IMG/VR virus record: IMGVR_UViG_3300035698_001462
Span: 1 to 28,313 of that record
Reading direction: 5' to 3' (one strand)
Length of the DNA stretch: 28,313 bases
DNA from: a virus
Of this stretch, positions 20,101-28,313 are shown in pieces. The position numbers were made by a program, and so were the translations under genes. Below the pieces are notes generated by a model that saw only the letters and a list, made by a program, of their open reading frames with translations, did no database searches and had not been told where the DNA came from. Within the stretch, counting starts at the first letter, position 1. Each line of letters starts with the position of its first letter.

Positions 20101-21698
20101 TGCTTGTCAATGACTCTATCCTATTCCTACAGCGAGGTGGCAGAAAAGTCAGGGAACTGTCAAATATTGACACTTTCGATGCTTCTAACTACAGAGCAGA
20201 TGATCTTACAGTATTTTCAAGTCATATCACAGAATCGGGAATAGTAGACTGGGCATACCAAAGAAGTCCTGACCCGATGTTATGGTGCGTTAGAGATGAT
20301 GGTGAAATAGCCGTAATGATGTACGAGAAACAGCAAGACGTATTTAGCTGGTCAAGGATAGTCCTCTCTGGAACAGATGCTAAGGCTGAGTCGGTTGCAG
20401 TGATTTACGGCGGTGCAAGCAAGGAAGATGAGGTTTGGATTACAGTTAGTCGTACAGTAAATAGTTCAACAGTACGAAATGTAGAACGATTCAAGGCTAG
20501 AGATTGGGGTTCAACTCTTGCTGATGCTTTCTTTATTGATTCTGGCCTTACTGATACAGGTGGAACTGCAACAATATCAGGATTAGACCACTTAGAAGGC
20601 GAAACCGTTCAGGTATTTGGGGATGGGAAAGAACAGACAACCAAAGTTGTAATTCCGACAGCAATAAACCACTGGTTAATGAACGAGACTACCGCCACCA
20701 CAACAATATCTGATGCAGAAGGAAGCGATGACGGAACTTCTGCCAACAACGCAAGTACAATGACAGTTACAGGTAAAATAGGAACTGCGCTGGAATTTAA
20801 CGGAACGGACGATGTTATTGTAGTCACCGATTCTACTACACTTGATTTTTCAACTGCGCTTTCAGTTTTCGCATGGATAAAACCATCTTCCCTTGGTAAT
20901 GCCGATGGTATAGTAACGAAATATTTGTCTGTTGGTGATAAAAGAGAGTGGGCTTTTACTCCAATTGGAGTTAGTGGTTCAAGTGGAAAGCTGGTAGTAA
21001 CTTTGGGGGTTTCAGGCGGATCCGCAACAACAACAAAACAAACAACAGATGATTTAGTTGTAGCTAATGGGACATGGTCTCACGTTGGATTCACTTATAA
21101 TGCAGGCGTAGTCAAGATTTACGTTGACGGAGTTGTAGTTGACTCTACTAAAATAGGAACACACATAACATCCATCAATAACGAAGCTGTTGATTTAGAA
21201 ATAGGTAGATTTAATAATGGTACTTATTTTGACGGCATAATTGACGATGTACGAATTTACGATAAGGTTCTAACGACTTCTGTAATTGGTGCTTTATATA
21301 ATTCTGGCGACGGAACAGCTTTGCTTGGTGGTGAAATAACTATTGATACTGCCGCTTCAACAGCACAAGTTGGACTTGGATATGACACAACATCCATTAT
21401 AGAGCCGATGAAACTCGATATAGAGGGTTTAGGCCTGACGATACAAAAGAAAGTCACAGAAGGAACGCTAACATTCTACAAGACAATGGCAGGTCAGTGG
21501 GGTAATTCTACCAGTAATATGTATGCACTTAAATACGAAGGTGACGGTTCAGTTACAGGAGAACTCTACACAGGTGATATTACAATACCATTCGACGGTG
21601 GATATACCAGAAGTGGCGATGTAATAATAAGACCTACAGGGCCGACACCGATGACAATTCTATCACTTACATTAGATGTAGGAGTACACAGTTACTAA
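17196..21698 (+). CDS. nozzle (tail tubular protein B, gp12-like) with three LamG inserts
   Basis: This 1500-residue protein is about twice the usual size. The nozzle scaffold is seen at 1-105 (ALNSGELDPKLNSRIDQQKY, FYPLIYGGAERRPGTQFIAS, VIRVFKDGAQVLTG), at 592-660 (YEIETPYLTADLLGLDIKQS and HDDYEPRRLERLGDD), at about 840-1150 (WRGWPRTVEISPEERVTYSG, GTRGSERLQAMLVNDSILFL, LDHLEGETVQVFGDGK) and at 1379-1500. LamG 1 begins at 115 (ISHWKMND) and stops near 240. A complete LamG 2 occupies about 243-477 (LVAHWKLND, DFDGTNDRIS, FSIAAWINM, GSWIHVTATYD, KIDNVMLFNKEL, ALYNSD). The missing half of LamG 1 then follows at 478-590 (TGWRYVAMTYDGD, SLYVDS, RIDNLAIFSTVL, SLYDA). LamG 3 is at 1155-1373 (INHWLMNE to GALYNSG). 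The nozzle closes the tail tube; LamG domains usually bind glycans or proteins. Confidence 0.85.
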   Translation: MPKTNEIIQALNSGELDPKLNSRIDQQKYHMGCRQMQNFYPLIYGGAERRPGTQFIASQKTQTAKGMVVGFGHSVDDTYVLLFENQVIRVFKDGAQVLTGAGTEVDATYAAAGTVISHWKMNDNTSNTAVDDTAANYDGVATANTSVLHETGKVGTGCLDLAGQYAIILTGGAGAGLTFVEGVDGTFSIAGWVRVTNTGTIQTIMAKWDETTGSQAREWKLILDETNHLKMCIADESLLLDSDLVAHWKLNDSADSTTVIDATGSHNGVMDDEGDNYTSTHSVTGKINNAIDFDGTNDRISVADADDLSFGDASDDSPFSIAAWINMNDATTFPILSKTQNAADEYLFWVDKDDKLRLSLFDHDTNVRISRKYNTAITAQEGSWIHVTATYDASETSAGIKLYINGALKTGTSDDGGGYTAMQNEATDVYIGFTDQSIGDATNRYANGKIDNVMLFNKELTQEEVTALYNSDAGTEDLSSQFASSVTDNALSTGWRYVAMTYDGDHVSWTGATAANYISLYVDSAAADATATNLSTYGTMEDTVAQTRIGAQESSAGAIEKIFGSRIDNLAIFSTVLSAANVLSLYDATAEYEIETPYLTADLLGLDIKQSADAMFIAHDDYEPRRLERLGDDDWTLSAEDIQDGPFRNENTDTDKTIVASATTGSVTLTAVGHAPFKSGTTAGHAPSGSVTTSKSQTGTLFKLVQNVSGTDASIGETLNSTTADAVTSTLAVSKGITWDFTTNGTWGTGGPSTIVLERSYDSGTTYETVATVSSLANKNIDTSETEEFSDAIYRARVSDGTGTGDASIQISIRDTSHIGIVEITSVTSPTVAVGTVLKTLASTDLTHRWSEGAWGNWRGWPRTVEISPEERVTYSGSVSKPLTSWGSAVGEFKTFKAGTADDDAITQTLIGSGEQNIIQWAVPRTSLMLGTVGGEHLLGASSADEALTPTNVSAKLKGTRGSERLQAMLVNDSILFLQRGGRKVRELSNIDTFDASNYRADDLTVFSSHITESGIVDWAYQRSPDPMLWCVRDDGEIAVMMYEKQQDVFSWSRIVLSGTDAKAESVAVIYGGASKEDEVWITVSRTVNSSTVRNVERFKARDWGSTLADAFFIDSGLTDTGGTATISGLDHLEGETVQVFGDGKEQTTKVVIPTAINHWLMNETTATTTISDAEGSDDGTSANNASTMTVTGKIGTALEFNGTDDVIVVTDSTTLDFSTALSVFAWIKPSSLGNADGIVTKYLSVGDKREWAFTPIGVSGSSGKLVVTLGVSGGSATTTKQTTDDLVVANGTWSHVGFTYNAGVVKIYVDGVVVDSTKIGTHITSINNEAVDLEIGRFNNGTYFDGIIDDVRIYDKVLTTSVIGALYNSGDGTALLGGEITIDTAASTAQVGLGYDTTSIIEPMKLDIEGLGLTIQKKVTEGTLTFYKTMAGQWGNSTSNMYALKYEGDGSVTGELYTGDITIPFDGGYTRSGDVIIRPTGPTPMTILSLTLDVGVHSY

Positions 21699-21725
21699 TG
21701 AATAAAATATATAAGGAGTGTTAAT

Positions 21726-22226
21726 GTGTTAGGCGCAATAATCGTTGCATTAATGACAATAGGTGGTGGTATACAAGCTTACGGCCAATACCAGCAAGGC
21801 AAAGCCGCTGAAGCACAGGGTAAAGCTGAACAGGAACTAGCTAACTATAACGCGAAACTAAAAGAACGTGAAGCTGACGCTGAACTTGAAAGGTCAAGAG
21901 CAGAAGCTAAACAGTTCGAGCGTGAAGGAAGATACCTACAAGGCGAGCAGAAGGTTGCTATTGCCAAGGGCGGGGTTCTAGCTACAGAAGGATCGCCAGC
22001 ACTTCTCCTGGAAGAGACTGAAAGAGATTTAGAACTCGACAGACTTGCGATATTAAAAGAAGGCTTTCTTGCCCAATCATTTAGAAAGACGGAAGCAGAA
22101 GGACTCAAGTTTAGCGGTAGAGCTGCCAAGGCTAGAGGCCAGAATATCAAAACTGCTTCCAGATTCCAAGCTGCCGGAACTTTACTCACAACTGCTGGCT
22201 CTGCTGGAGTTGCGAGCAGATTATAA
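21726..22226 (+). CDS. internal virion protein, T7 gp14-like
   Basis: The start is GTG, 7 bases after AAGGAG; an overlapping ATG at 21724 leads straight into a stop. The product has 166 residues with an N-terminal hydrophobic, glycine-rich segment (MLGAIIVALMTIGGGIQAYG), a long alanine/glutamate-rich helix (about 21-75: KAAEAQGKAEQELANYNAKL onward), then AIAKGGVLATEGSPALLLEE (about 79-98) and further helices. The G-x-x-x-x-x-G-S-P motif after a long helix is typical of gp14-type ejection proteins, which leave the virion first and insert in the outer membrane. It is the first of three internal protein genes. Confidence 0.75.
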   Translation: MLGAIIVALMTIGGGIQAYGQYQQGKAAEAQGKAEQELANYNAKLKEREADAELERSRAEAKQFEREGRYLQGEQKVAIAKGGVLATEGSPALLLEETERDLELDRLAILKEGFLAQSFRKTEAEGLKFSGRAAKARGQNIKTASRFQAAGTLLTTAGSAGVASRL

Positions 22227-22260
22227 ACAGCCAGTGTATCGTTCACATTAAGGAAATAAT

Positions 22261-23958
22261 ATGCCTCCATTACCAACATATAGAAAAAAGAGATTGCCAA
22301 GTACGAATGTAGGAGCTGCACCACTTCCTTTAGATGCCGCTAATGTGGCTGGTGGCGCAATAGGGCAAGGTTTGTCTGCATTTGGTGGCGGGGTTAGTGA
22401 TGTCGGTGGTTCGTTGTTTAAGATAGTACAAGATGACATGCAAAACAAAGACTCCATTGCCACTACTAGATACAACCAGATAATGCAGAACGCTAAAATT
22501 AAACATGAGGCGTTCAGGGAATCCGTTGGCGATGAAACTAAGTGGGAAGAAAATAGAGAACAGGTATATAACGAAGCTAAAGCTGAAGCTGATAAGCTGG
22601 TATGGGGTTCTGCTGACGGTAAATTTGGCTCGGAACTAACAACTACAGGCTTGTTAGAGAACTCCAAGAAAAGTACAGAGCTTTTCGCAATACGTAAAAG
22701 GAAAGCTGAGGCACTTGAAGTAACCAAGAAAAACTACATAGAGGCACTATCTGAACCAATAACTCCATATACTACAGAAGTCCAGAAGGCGGCAATAGAA
22801 TTGCAAATAGAAGCTTCAAGAGAGATGCGTAAAAAGACTTTAGAAAGTGAATTCGGAGAAGATGCAGTAAAATCAATACTTGAAGAAGAAGCTAAAGTAG
22901 GAGCAGATATTAGGTCTGAAAACCTTATCAATGCAACATCAAAAACAGCATTTGACGTATGGCAATCAAGTGTAACAAAAGCAGACCTAGACGGAGACTT
23001 GAACGTGGCCTTTGATGTTATACAGGCAAGCGGTATGCGCGAATCAGAAAAACAAGATGCTGAATCGGAACTTAAAAATAGGGTGACTAATCGCAGGGCA
23101 GAAAACAAGTTGCGGTTAGAGGCGGTACAAGAAGAATCGCGAGATATAATTAATAAAGCACTTTTCGACAGTAAGGACTATGAAGCTGCTAACGCCTTAA
23201 TAGAAGCGTCACCTCTTAGTGAAAAAGAACAAGGAACTTTCCTTAAATTATCTAGCCAAAGAGCCACTGCTGCTGCAAAAGGTATCCCCTTAGCGAACGA
23301 TAGGGTAGTAGAGTCTGAAATGTACGACTTATCTCTTGGTATTTGGAAGGGTAATATAACAAAGAAAGAGTTCGATACTCAGTTGCTCGCAGTAGCCGGC
23401 AAATTAGATGATACGGCTTGGAAACGAATAACTTCATCTGCGTCAAATACTCTAAAGACATCACAAGCCGAATCGCTTTCAAGGGCAAGTTCATCAGCGA
23501 AGAATGTTCTTGTGGACTTTAAGAGCGAAGACGCTTTTGCAAAGTTTATATCTGACAGTATTAAAGGATTAGAACCTGACGTAGCAAAAGCATTTGAAGA
23601 TAATGCAGTTGAAAATCGACAGTTGCAGTTCAATAGCTTAACTCAATACGATTCCGAAATCCGTGACTGGATAGCTGCTAATCCTGATAAGGTAGGCAAA
23701 GACTTCTTCCAGTACAGTGAGTCACTAAAACATGAATACTGGAATAAGAACATTGAAGACTTGCGATTACTAAGGGCGGAACAGAATAAAGAAGTTTTAT
23801 CAGAAGTAGAATTGAGTGCAGAAGAAAGAACGGAACTGTTTAATATGGTAGATGTTGTTGACAGAGACACCTTGCCTGAGTTAGAAACAATTATTAAAAC
23901 TGGTGACGTGGAACTTATAAGAAAAGCGATGGGGAGGCTGCGTGGGACAACTAAGTGA
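22261..23958 (+). CDS. internal virion protein, gp15-like
   Basis: This 565-residue protein is largely helical. The N-terminus (MPPLPTYRKKRLPSTNVGAA) and a glycine-rich segment (AGGAIGQGLSAFGGGVSDVG, about 30-49) are followed by long charged helices with many A-x-x-x-L and E-K-R patterns through to the end. No enzymatic motif is visible. The place between the gp14-like and the very large internal protein, the length and the helical make-up fit the T7 gp15 position, part of the periplasmic ejection tunnel. AAGGA lies 6 bases before the ATG. Its end overlaps the next gene by 17 bases. Confidence 0.65.
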   Translation: MPPLPTYRKKRLPSTNVGAAPLPLDAANVAGGAIGQGLSAFGGGVSDVGGSLFKIVQDDMQNKDSIATTRYNQIMQNAKIKHEAFRESVGDETKWEENREQVYNEAKAEADKLVWGSADGKFGSELTTTGLLENSKKSTELFAIRKRKAEALEVTKKNYIEALSEPITPYTTEVQKAAIELQIEASREMRKKTLESEFGEDAVKSILEEEAKVGADIRSENLINATSKTAFDVWQSSVTKADLDGDLNVAFDVIQASGMRESEKQDAESELKNRVTNRRAENKLRLEAVQEESRDIINKALFDSKDYEAANALIEASPLSEKEQGTFLKLSSQRATAAAKGIPLANDRVVESEMYDLSLGIWKGNITKKEFDTQLLAVAGKLDDTAWKRITSSASNTLKTSQAESLSRASSSAKNVLVDFKSEDAFAKFISDSIKGLEPDVAKAFEDNAVENRQLQFNSLTQYDSEIRDWIAANPDKVGKDFFQYSESLKHEYWNKNIEDLRLLRAEQNKEVLSEVELSAEERTELFNMVDVVDRDTLPELETIIKTGDVELIRKAMGRLRGTTK

Positions 23959-26900
23959 TTTATTACCAGAAAAGACTGAACAAGGTGGATTGTTAAAAGA
24001 TTTAATCCCTAATGGCACTGCTGTGGAATACGAAGGTGACAGCAGGCCTATTGATCCGAACGAAGCATCCCAAAGGGCTGGCGAGGTCTGGGATTTAACA
24101 TTAGAACAGCAAATTCCGCTAAGGGCCGGAGATAGGCATTTAGATGATGTTAAAATTGTCAAAGAGAAGCATGATAGCTCTAAGTTTTTCCGTGAAACTT
24201 ACATGCTTAATCCGGTTAGGAGAACTTTTACGCCGCCAAAAGAATCCACTTTAGATATTGACCCATTAGGAGTACCAAAAGAAGCTGTTAAGGGAGTTGC
24301 GCGATCGTTGCAAAGAGACTTCGCAGGCGGAGCTAATACTATGCTGGATTGGCTTGGTCAATTAGTTCAAGAGGGCGCAGGCGCTCTTGATTGGTGGACT
24401 AAAATTGGAGCAAAGAATAAAGACCAGATTTACAATCCTCTTGCTGAAGAAATTTTATCTGCTGGTGAATCAATATCCAATTACGGCAAAGCATGGCGTC
24501 AAGAGTGGGCGGATAGGGCGGCGAGTGGTTGGGAATCTTTCGATGAGACATTAAAGAAATCAGACCCTATTTCGTATGCAGCAGGTAAAGTCTCAGAAGG
24601 ATTAACCTCAAGTGCCATGTCTGTACTGGCAGTTTACCTGTCAGGTGGAGCAGGATCAGGAGCAATTGCGGCTAATACCGGAATACAGATAAACAGGGGT
24701 TTGGTGGCCTTGTCTTTGTTTTCGGCGGCAGGAGGCTTTGAACATGCCCAGAATGAGGACGAAAACTTCTATTGGTCAACTGCTCATGGAATCGCTGATG
24801 GCGGTATCGAATTTGGTATGGAGACTAGTTTTCTAGCAGGAGTTGGAAAAAATGCAGGGGTTTTACTTACTGGAGTAAAAGAAGGTACAGAGGAATTCTT
24901 TACTGGTATGTTGCAAAATACAAGAGCTAAGATACTTGAGAACACAAACAAGGGTATGACGGCATATGATTCAGCAAGAGAAGCTATGGTTGGTTCACTT
25001 AAACAGTCGCCGTGGGAAGTTGCGGCTGGTTTCATTGGCGGTGTTGGTATAGCCGGAGGTTCTAATCTCGTCCAGATAGTCGATAAGTCTATTGCAAAGC
25101 CAGCAGTGGAAGCTAAAAAAGCACCATTAGAGCCAGTTGTAGCCGCGCCAGTGCAAAAAGCCCCTGTTACCCCTACGGAAGCACCCCCAGTAGTTGCGGA
25201 GGCTCCTACGCCCGTTGAGGCGGTCGAGGGGAAGGTAGAAGGGCTAGAAATACTAAGCGATAAAATTATTGACGTTACAACTGAAAAGGCTGAATCCCAG
25301 ATACAGGATAAGGTATCACAGGCTAAGAGCTTGCCGAAGGCCGAACAGAAGACTATAGCAAAACAGTCCATAGCTAAAGTGAACGAAAGAATAAGTTTCA
25401 AAAAACCAAAGCAAACTATCAAGCAGAACTTTAAGAATCTCCTGTTCAAGACAGACAAGGCTTTCAGGGACGAATTCGCAGGGCTTAGGCGAGTAGTTAA
25501 GGCGGCTGATGCTGGCCCGCTTGCTCCCGCTGATGATCCTGTCCAATTGGCTATTGCCTTTACGCAGAAGTCATCCGCAAAAACACGCGGTTTTGTCATG
25601 GAAGCTACGACAGACCTTGCGGGCAACAGAAAAAGTAAGGGCCTGAAAGATATTTTCAAGCCAATAGTAGCCGATGGCGGTAAGGCCAACTTTGATAATT
25701 TCGTAACTTACGTTGTAGCGGCAAGGGATTTGCAATTACAAAGACAAGGTAAGGAAACTGGCATTGATCCAGTAGCTTCGAGGTTGGCTTTTGACGAACT
25801 AAACTCGCCTCAATTCCAGCAGGCGGCAAGAGAAGTTACGGAATGGAATCAAAAGGGGATTGATTTACTTGTCGAATCCGGCAGGATAACCACCGAATCA
25901 GGAGAAGCTATAAAGACAGCTAATCCAATATATGTACCATTCTTCAGGGAATTCACAGAAGCAGAGCAAGTTCCAGTTGGAAAAGGAAAGAAGTTTGTAC
26001 CCAAGAGGCTTAAAGGTTCTAGCCGTAAAATAGTTGACCCGATAGAGGGTATGATACAACAGATGGACGCTATTATAAGTAGCGCACAAAGGGCAGCAAT
26101 AGAACGATCGATGGCTAATCTGGCTAGCGACAATCCAGAAGCTTTAGTAGATTTCATTAAGCCTGTTAAACCACCAGTAGCACCTACTAAGTTTACTGTT
26201 AAGGAAATCAAAGCCGAACTTGAGGATATAGGCATAGATTTTTCAGGTGTAGCTGATAAAGACTTAAACGAATTACTAACTGTGTTCCGACCATCACGAT
26301 TACCACTATCACAAGGTGTTATCAAATTAACAGTAGATGGAAAGAATAAGTATTTCAAAGCTGAAAAAGAATTACTTGATGTTCTTGAAGGGACTGAGGT
26401 TTATAAATTAGGGCCGTTCTGGGATATAGTTGTAGGGAAGCCAACGAGACTTTTGAAACTTGGTGCAACTGGTTTGAATACATCATTTGGACTAGTAAGA
26501 AATCCTATAAGGGATATTCAAACATTTACCGTAACATCTGAATTCGCTAAAGCAGGGCCGTTAAGTGCAGTTGGCGGGATTCTAAAATCTGTAAAAAATG
26601 ATGTTTCTAGTATAGCAGAAAACTATGGGTTTGAAGGCATAAAACCTGATAGCGATGTGGCTAAATTTGCAGCCTTGGGCGGTGAAATGTCCGGTTTCAT
26701 CACACAAGATAGGATGGGGACTAAACACATACAGCACGAAATGCTTGCCAGTAATGGGGTTAGGTACACGATAAATACGTTCGCGCATCCAATTGACGCA
26801 CTGAGAAGTGTAGTTGGTATCACTGAAATAGGAACTCGAATCGGAGAATTTGGCCCAGCCTTGAAAGAAGGAGAGAGGTTGTATGGAAAAGGCAGTCTTT

Positions 26901-27931
26901 CAGCTTCGATATTTGCTCTCAATGCGGCACAAGATGTTACAACTAACTTCACAAGACATGGACAAATAGGTAAGCAGATAAATCAGATAATACCATTTTT
27001 TAACGCTGCAATACAAGGGCCGGATAAATTAGTAAGATCGTTCAGATCGCGTCCTTTAAAGTCAACGGCAGCAGCCGTAGCAACTCTAACGATTCCAGCC
27101 TTATTCTTCTGGTGGAAAAACAAAGATAAGGAATGGTACAAAAATATGACAGCCCACGAAAAGGCTAGCTATGTACATTTTGAATCTCCGCAAGATGAAG
27201 ATGTTGTATTCAGATTTCCAGTACCATTTGAATTAGGACATGTATTCCAAGCTATACCTGTGGCTTTCCTTGACGCTGTTCACAACGAAGACCCTAAAGA
27301 AGTTAAAAGCATTTTGGCTGCTACGCTTAAAAGTGCGAACCCTCTTGACTGGCCATCTTTAATCGGCCCTGTAATAGATATAAAAGCAAACGAAGATTTC
27401 GCTGGTAGGCCAATTGTTTCTCGTGCCAATGAAGGCAAATTGCCAGCAGATCAGTTCGGAACAAACACAACCGAGTTAATGAAGGTAATTGGTAAAACTA
27501 TCAATATGTCGCCATCGCAAATAGAACACTTAACTAATTCATATACAGGAGGCATCTACAATCGTACTGCGAGAATGCTAGAAAGCAACGATATGGAAAA
27601 GCAACCAGCAGATATACCAGTTATAGGAACACTTTTTACAAGAGACCCATTTGCACCAAGGAAACAAGTCGAGGCGTTTTACAATGAAAGGGAATTACTA
27701 AATAAGAAGTTCCAGTCCAAGAAGATCACGGTAAAGGAAGCGGCTAGGAGAGTTGCCATAAATAAAATATCTCCGTACCTATCAGTGTTCTTTGACAGAA
27801 TAAGGGATGCTAAGACTATAAATGAAAGAAAAAAGAACTGGAAGATAATAGGTACGCTTACAGAGGTCATGGATAATCTAAACATAGAGGAAACAGGAAC
27901 TAAAGTTTTCCCAGAGAGAAAAGGTAAATAA
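23942..27931 (+). CDS. large internal virion (ejection) protein with LPD38-like region
   Basis: This is a 1329-residue protein from a GTG start with GGGGAGG just upstream, overlapping the previous gene by 17 bases. Residues 1-120 are polar. About 215-375 contain small-residue hydrophobic segments (SSAMSVLAVYLSGGAGSGAI) suited to membrane insertion. About 385-435 form a proline/alanine linker (EAPPVVAEAPTPVEAVEG). A long helical region follows. From about 830 to 1090 there is a block typical of large polyvalent protein domain 38: LGATGLNTSFGLVRNPIRDI (about 838-857), then IIPFFNAAIQGPDKLVRSFR and a hydrophobic AVATLTIPALFFWW. No transglycosylase E-x-x-W/NP motif is seen, although T7 gp16 carries one. 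It probably crosses the inner membrane during DNA entry. Confidence 0.75.
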   Translation: MGQLSDLLPEKTEQGGLLKDLIPNGTAVEYEGDSRPIDPNEASQRAGEVWDLTLEQQIPLRAGDRHLDDVKIVKEKHDSSKFFRETYMLNPVRRTFTPPKESTLDIDPLGVPKEAVKGVARSLQRDFAGGANTMLDWLGQLVQEGAGALDWWTKIGAKNKDQIYNPLAEEILSAGESISNYGKAWRQEWADRAASGWESFDETLKKSDPISYAAGKVSEGLTSSAMSVLAVYLSGGAGSGAIAANTGIQINRGLVALSLFSAAGGFEHAQNEDENFYWSTAHGIADGGIEFGMETSFLAGVGKNAGVLLTGVKEGTEEFFTGMLQNTRAKILENTNKGMTAYDSAREAMVGSLKQSPWEVAAGFIGGVGIAGGSNLVQIVDKSIAKPAVEAKKAPLEPVVAAPVQKAPVTPTEAPPVVAEAPTPVEAVEGKVEGLEILSDKIIDVTTEKAESQIQDKVSQAKSLPKAEQKTIAKQSIAKVNERISFKKPKQTIKQNFKNLLFKTDKAFRDEFAGLRRVVKAADAGPLAPADDPVQLAIAFTQKSSAKTRGFVMEATTDLAGNRKSKGLKDIFKPIVADGGKANFDNFVTYVVAARDLQLQRQGKETGIDPVASRLAFDELNSPQFQQAAREVTEWNQKGIDLLVESGRITTESGEAIKTANPIYVPFFREFTEAEQVPVGKGKKFVPKRLKGSSRKIVDPIEGMIQQMDAIISSAQRAAIERSMANLASDNPEALVDFIKPVKPPVAPTKFTVKEIKAELEDIGIDFSGVADKDLNELLTVFRPSRLPLSQGVIKLTVDGKNKYFKAEKELLDVLEGTEVYKLGPFWDIVVGKPTRLLKLGATGLNTSFGLVRNPIRDIQTFTVTSEFAKAGPLSAVGGILKSVKNDVSSIAENYGFEGIKPDSDVAKFAALGGEMSGFITQDRMGTKHIQHEMLASNGVRYTINTFAHPIDALRSVVGITEIGTRIGEFGPALKEGERLYGKGSLSASIFALNAAQDVTTNFTRHGQIGKQINQIIPFFNAAIQGPDKLVRSFRSRPLKSTAAAVATLTIPALFFWWKNKDKEWYKNMTAHEKASYVHFESPQDEDVVFRFPVPFELGHVFQAIPVAFLDAVHNEDPKEVKSILAATLKSANPLDWPSLIGPVIDIKANEDFAGRPIVSRANEGKLPADQFGTNTTELMKVIGKTINMSPSQIEHLTNSYTGGIYNRTARMLESNDMEKQPADIPVIGTLFTRDPFAPRKQVEAFYNERELLNKKFQSKKITVKEAARRVAINKISPYLSVFFDRIRDAKTINERKKNWKIIGTLTEVMDNLNIEETGTKVFPERKGK

Positions 27932-28313
27932 TGCTACGCGGAAGATACAGCCCATTCAATCTAACAGCCTTCAACAAGAAGCTTGACCACGGCCTACTGC
28001 TAGGCTTAGGAGATAACGATCATACGATCTACGTCAACGCTGTATCTGACACATCCTCTCTGGACTTAACCTTAACAGGCCAATCTATAAGTGGTGTAGT
28101 CCTACCAGCAGGGATAGATCATGGTGGGCTTGCTGGTCTGGACGATAACGACCACGGTGCTATCTACATGCCATACACGTCTCTGGCAGGAACGGTAGGT
28201 GCTGATGAAGTCTACACGCTAGCCACAGCAGGCATAACCCTAACCGCCGGCGCCTTGACTACAAGCTCTGTAGTTATCGCGGACGGCGGCACAATCGGGC
28301 AAGCTGATGGGCC
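27931..28313 (+). CDS. tail fibre protein, N-terminal part (truncated by window end)
   Basis: The ATG overlaps the previous stop (TAATG), and AAGG lies 7 bases upstream. The frame is open for 127 codons to the window edge. Two copies of a phage fibre motif are visible: HGLLLGLGDNDHTIY at about 24-38 and HGGLAGLDDNDHGAIY at about 66-81, of the H-G-x-L-x-G-L-x-D-D-D-H-x-x-Y type found near the N-terminus of tail fibres. The rest is alanine- and threonine-rich. Codon use shifts to C- and G-ending codons compared with the genes upstream, suggesting separate acquisition, which is common for host-range genes. Confidence 0.75.
   Translation, partial: MLRGRYSPFNLTAFNKKLDHGLLLGLGDNDHTIYVNAVSDTSSLDLTLTGQSISGVVLPAGIDHGGLAGLDDNDHGAIYMPYTSLAGTVGADEVYTLATAGITLTAGALTTSSVVIADGGTIGQADG

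Noticed and set aside
24784-25689. 301-codon reverse-strand open frame
   Set aside because: It is antisense to the large internal virion protein, is alanine-, serine- and proline-rich as expected from complementing its codons, and lacks an initiation site.

Overview
The window is a stretch of tailed-phage DNA (or a prophage equivalent). It is AT-rich, densely packed, with strong AAGGAG-type ribosome binding sites and many ATGA or TAATG stop/start overlaps. No host genes, rRNA, tRNA, insertion sequences, CRISPR repeats or integrase are visible. The virion module is that of a short-tailed podovirus. It has a GpA-like large terminase, a T7-type head-to-tail portal, Bbp19-like and Bbp16-like proteins and a Bbp17-like capsid protein (names from Bordetella phage BPP-1), a gp11-like adaptor, a gp12-like nozzle and three internal (ejection) proteins. 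The host cannot be named. A GG-N10-GC sigma-54-like promoter and a signal-peptide-bearing fibre are compatible with a Gram-negative host, but this is inference.

Layout. Positions 1-904 hold five small genes on the minus strand, including a 29-residue membrane peptide. Positions 905-1203 are an AT-rich divergent control region, with a leftward sigma-54-like promoter at 949-967 and a rightward sigma-70 promoter at 1168-1196. The rightward transcript begins with a 47-residue basic peptide and then a run of six hairpins (1360-1580). Small basic proteins of unknown function follow, then the small terminase (2554-3036). A 1.3 kb cluster of small, partly cysteine-containing proteins separates it from the large terminase (4354-6021). 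A GNAT-like protein, a short connector-region protein, the portal, a Bbp19-like protein and a small helical protein come next. A free-standing endonuclease VII-type HNH gene (8969-9436) sits between the connector genes and the scaffold.

The scaffold is followed by a second six-hairpin leader (10202-10355) and the major capsid protein, then a cement protein, a GT-A glycosyltransferase, and a 764-residue repetitive beta-rich protein with an N-terminal signal peptide. A clear intrinsic terminator (14827-14858) closes this unit. The tail module has an adaptor with an inserted domain, a 35-residue RG-rich peptide, two tandem paralogous small virion proteins, another virion-like protein, and a 1500-residue nozzle. 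Three internal virion proteins follow, then the start of a tail fibre that runs off the window.

The most striking feature is the nozzle (17196-21698). One LamG (concanavalin-like) domain is inserted in the gp12-like scaffold. A second complete LamG domain is inserted inside the first, splitting it, and a third sits near the C-terminus. Together with the glycosyltransferase, the secreted-looking fibre and the terminal fibre, this suggests heavy investment in surface glycan interaction. The two hairpin arrays and the possible sigma-54 promoter are the main candidates for undescribed regulation.
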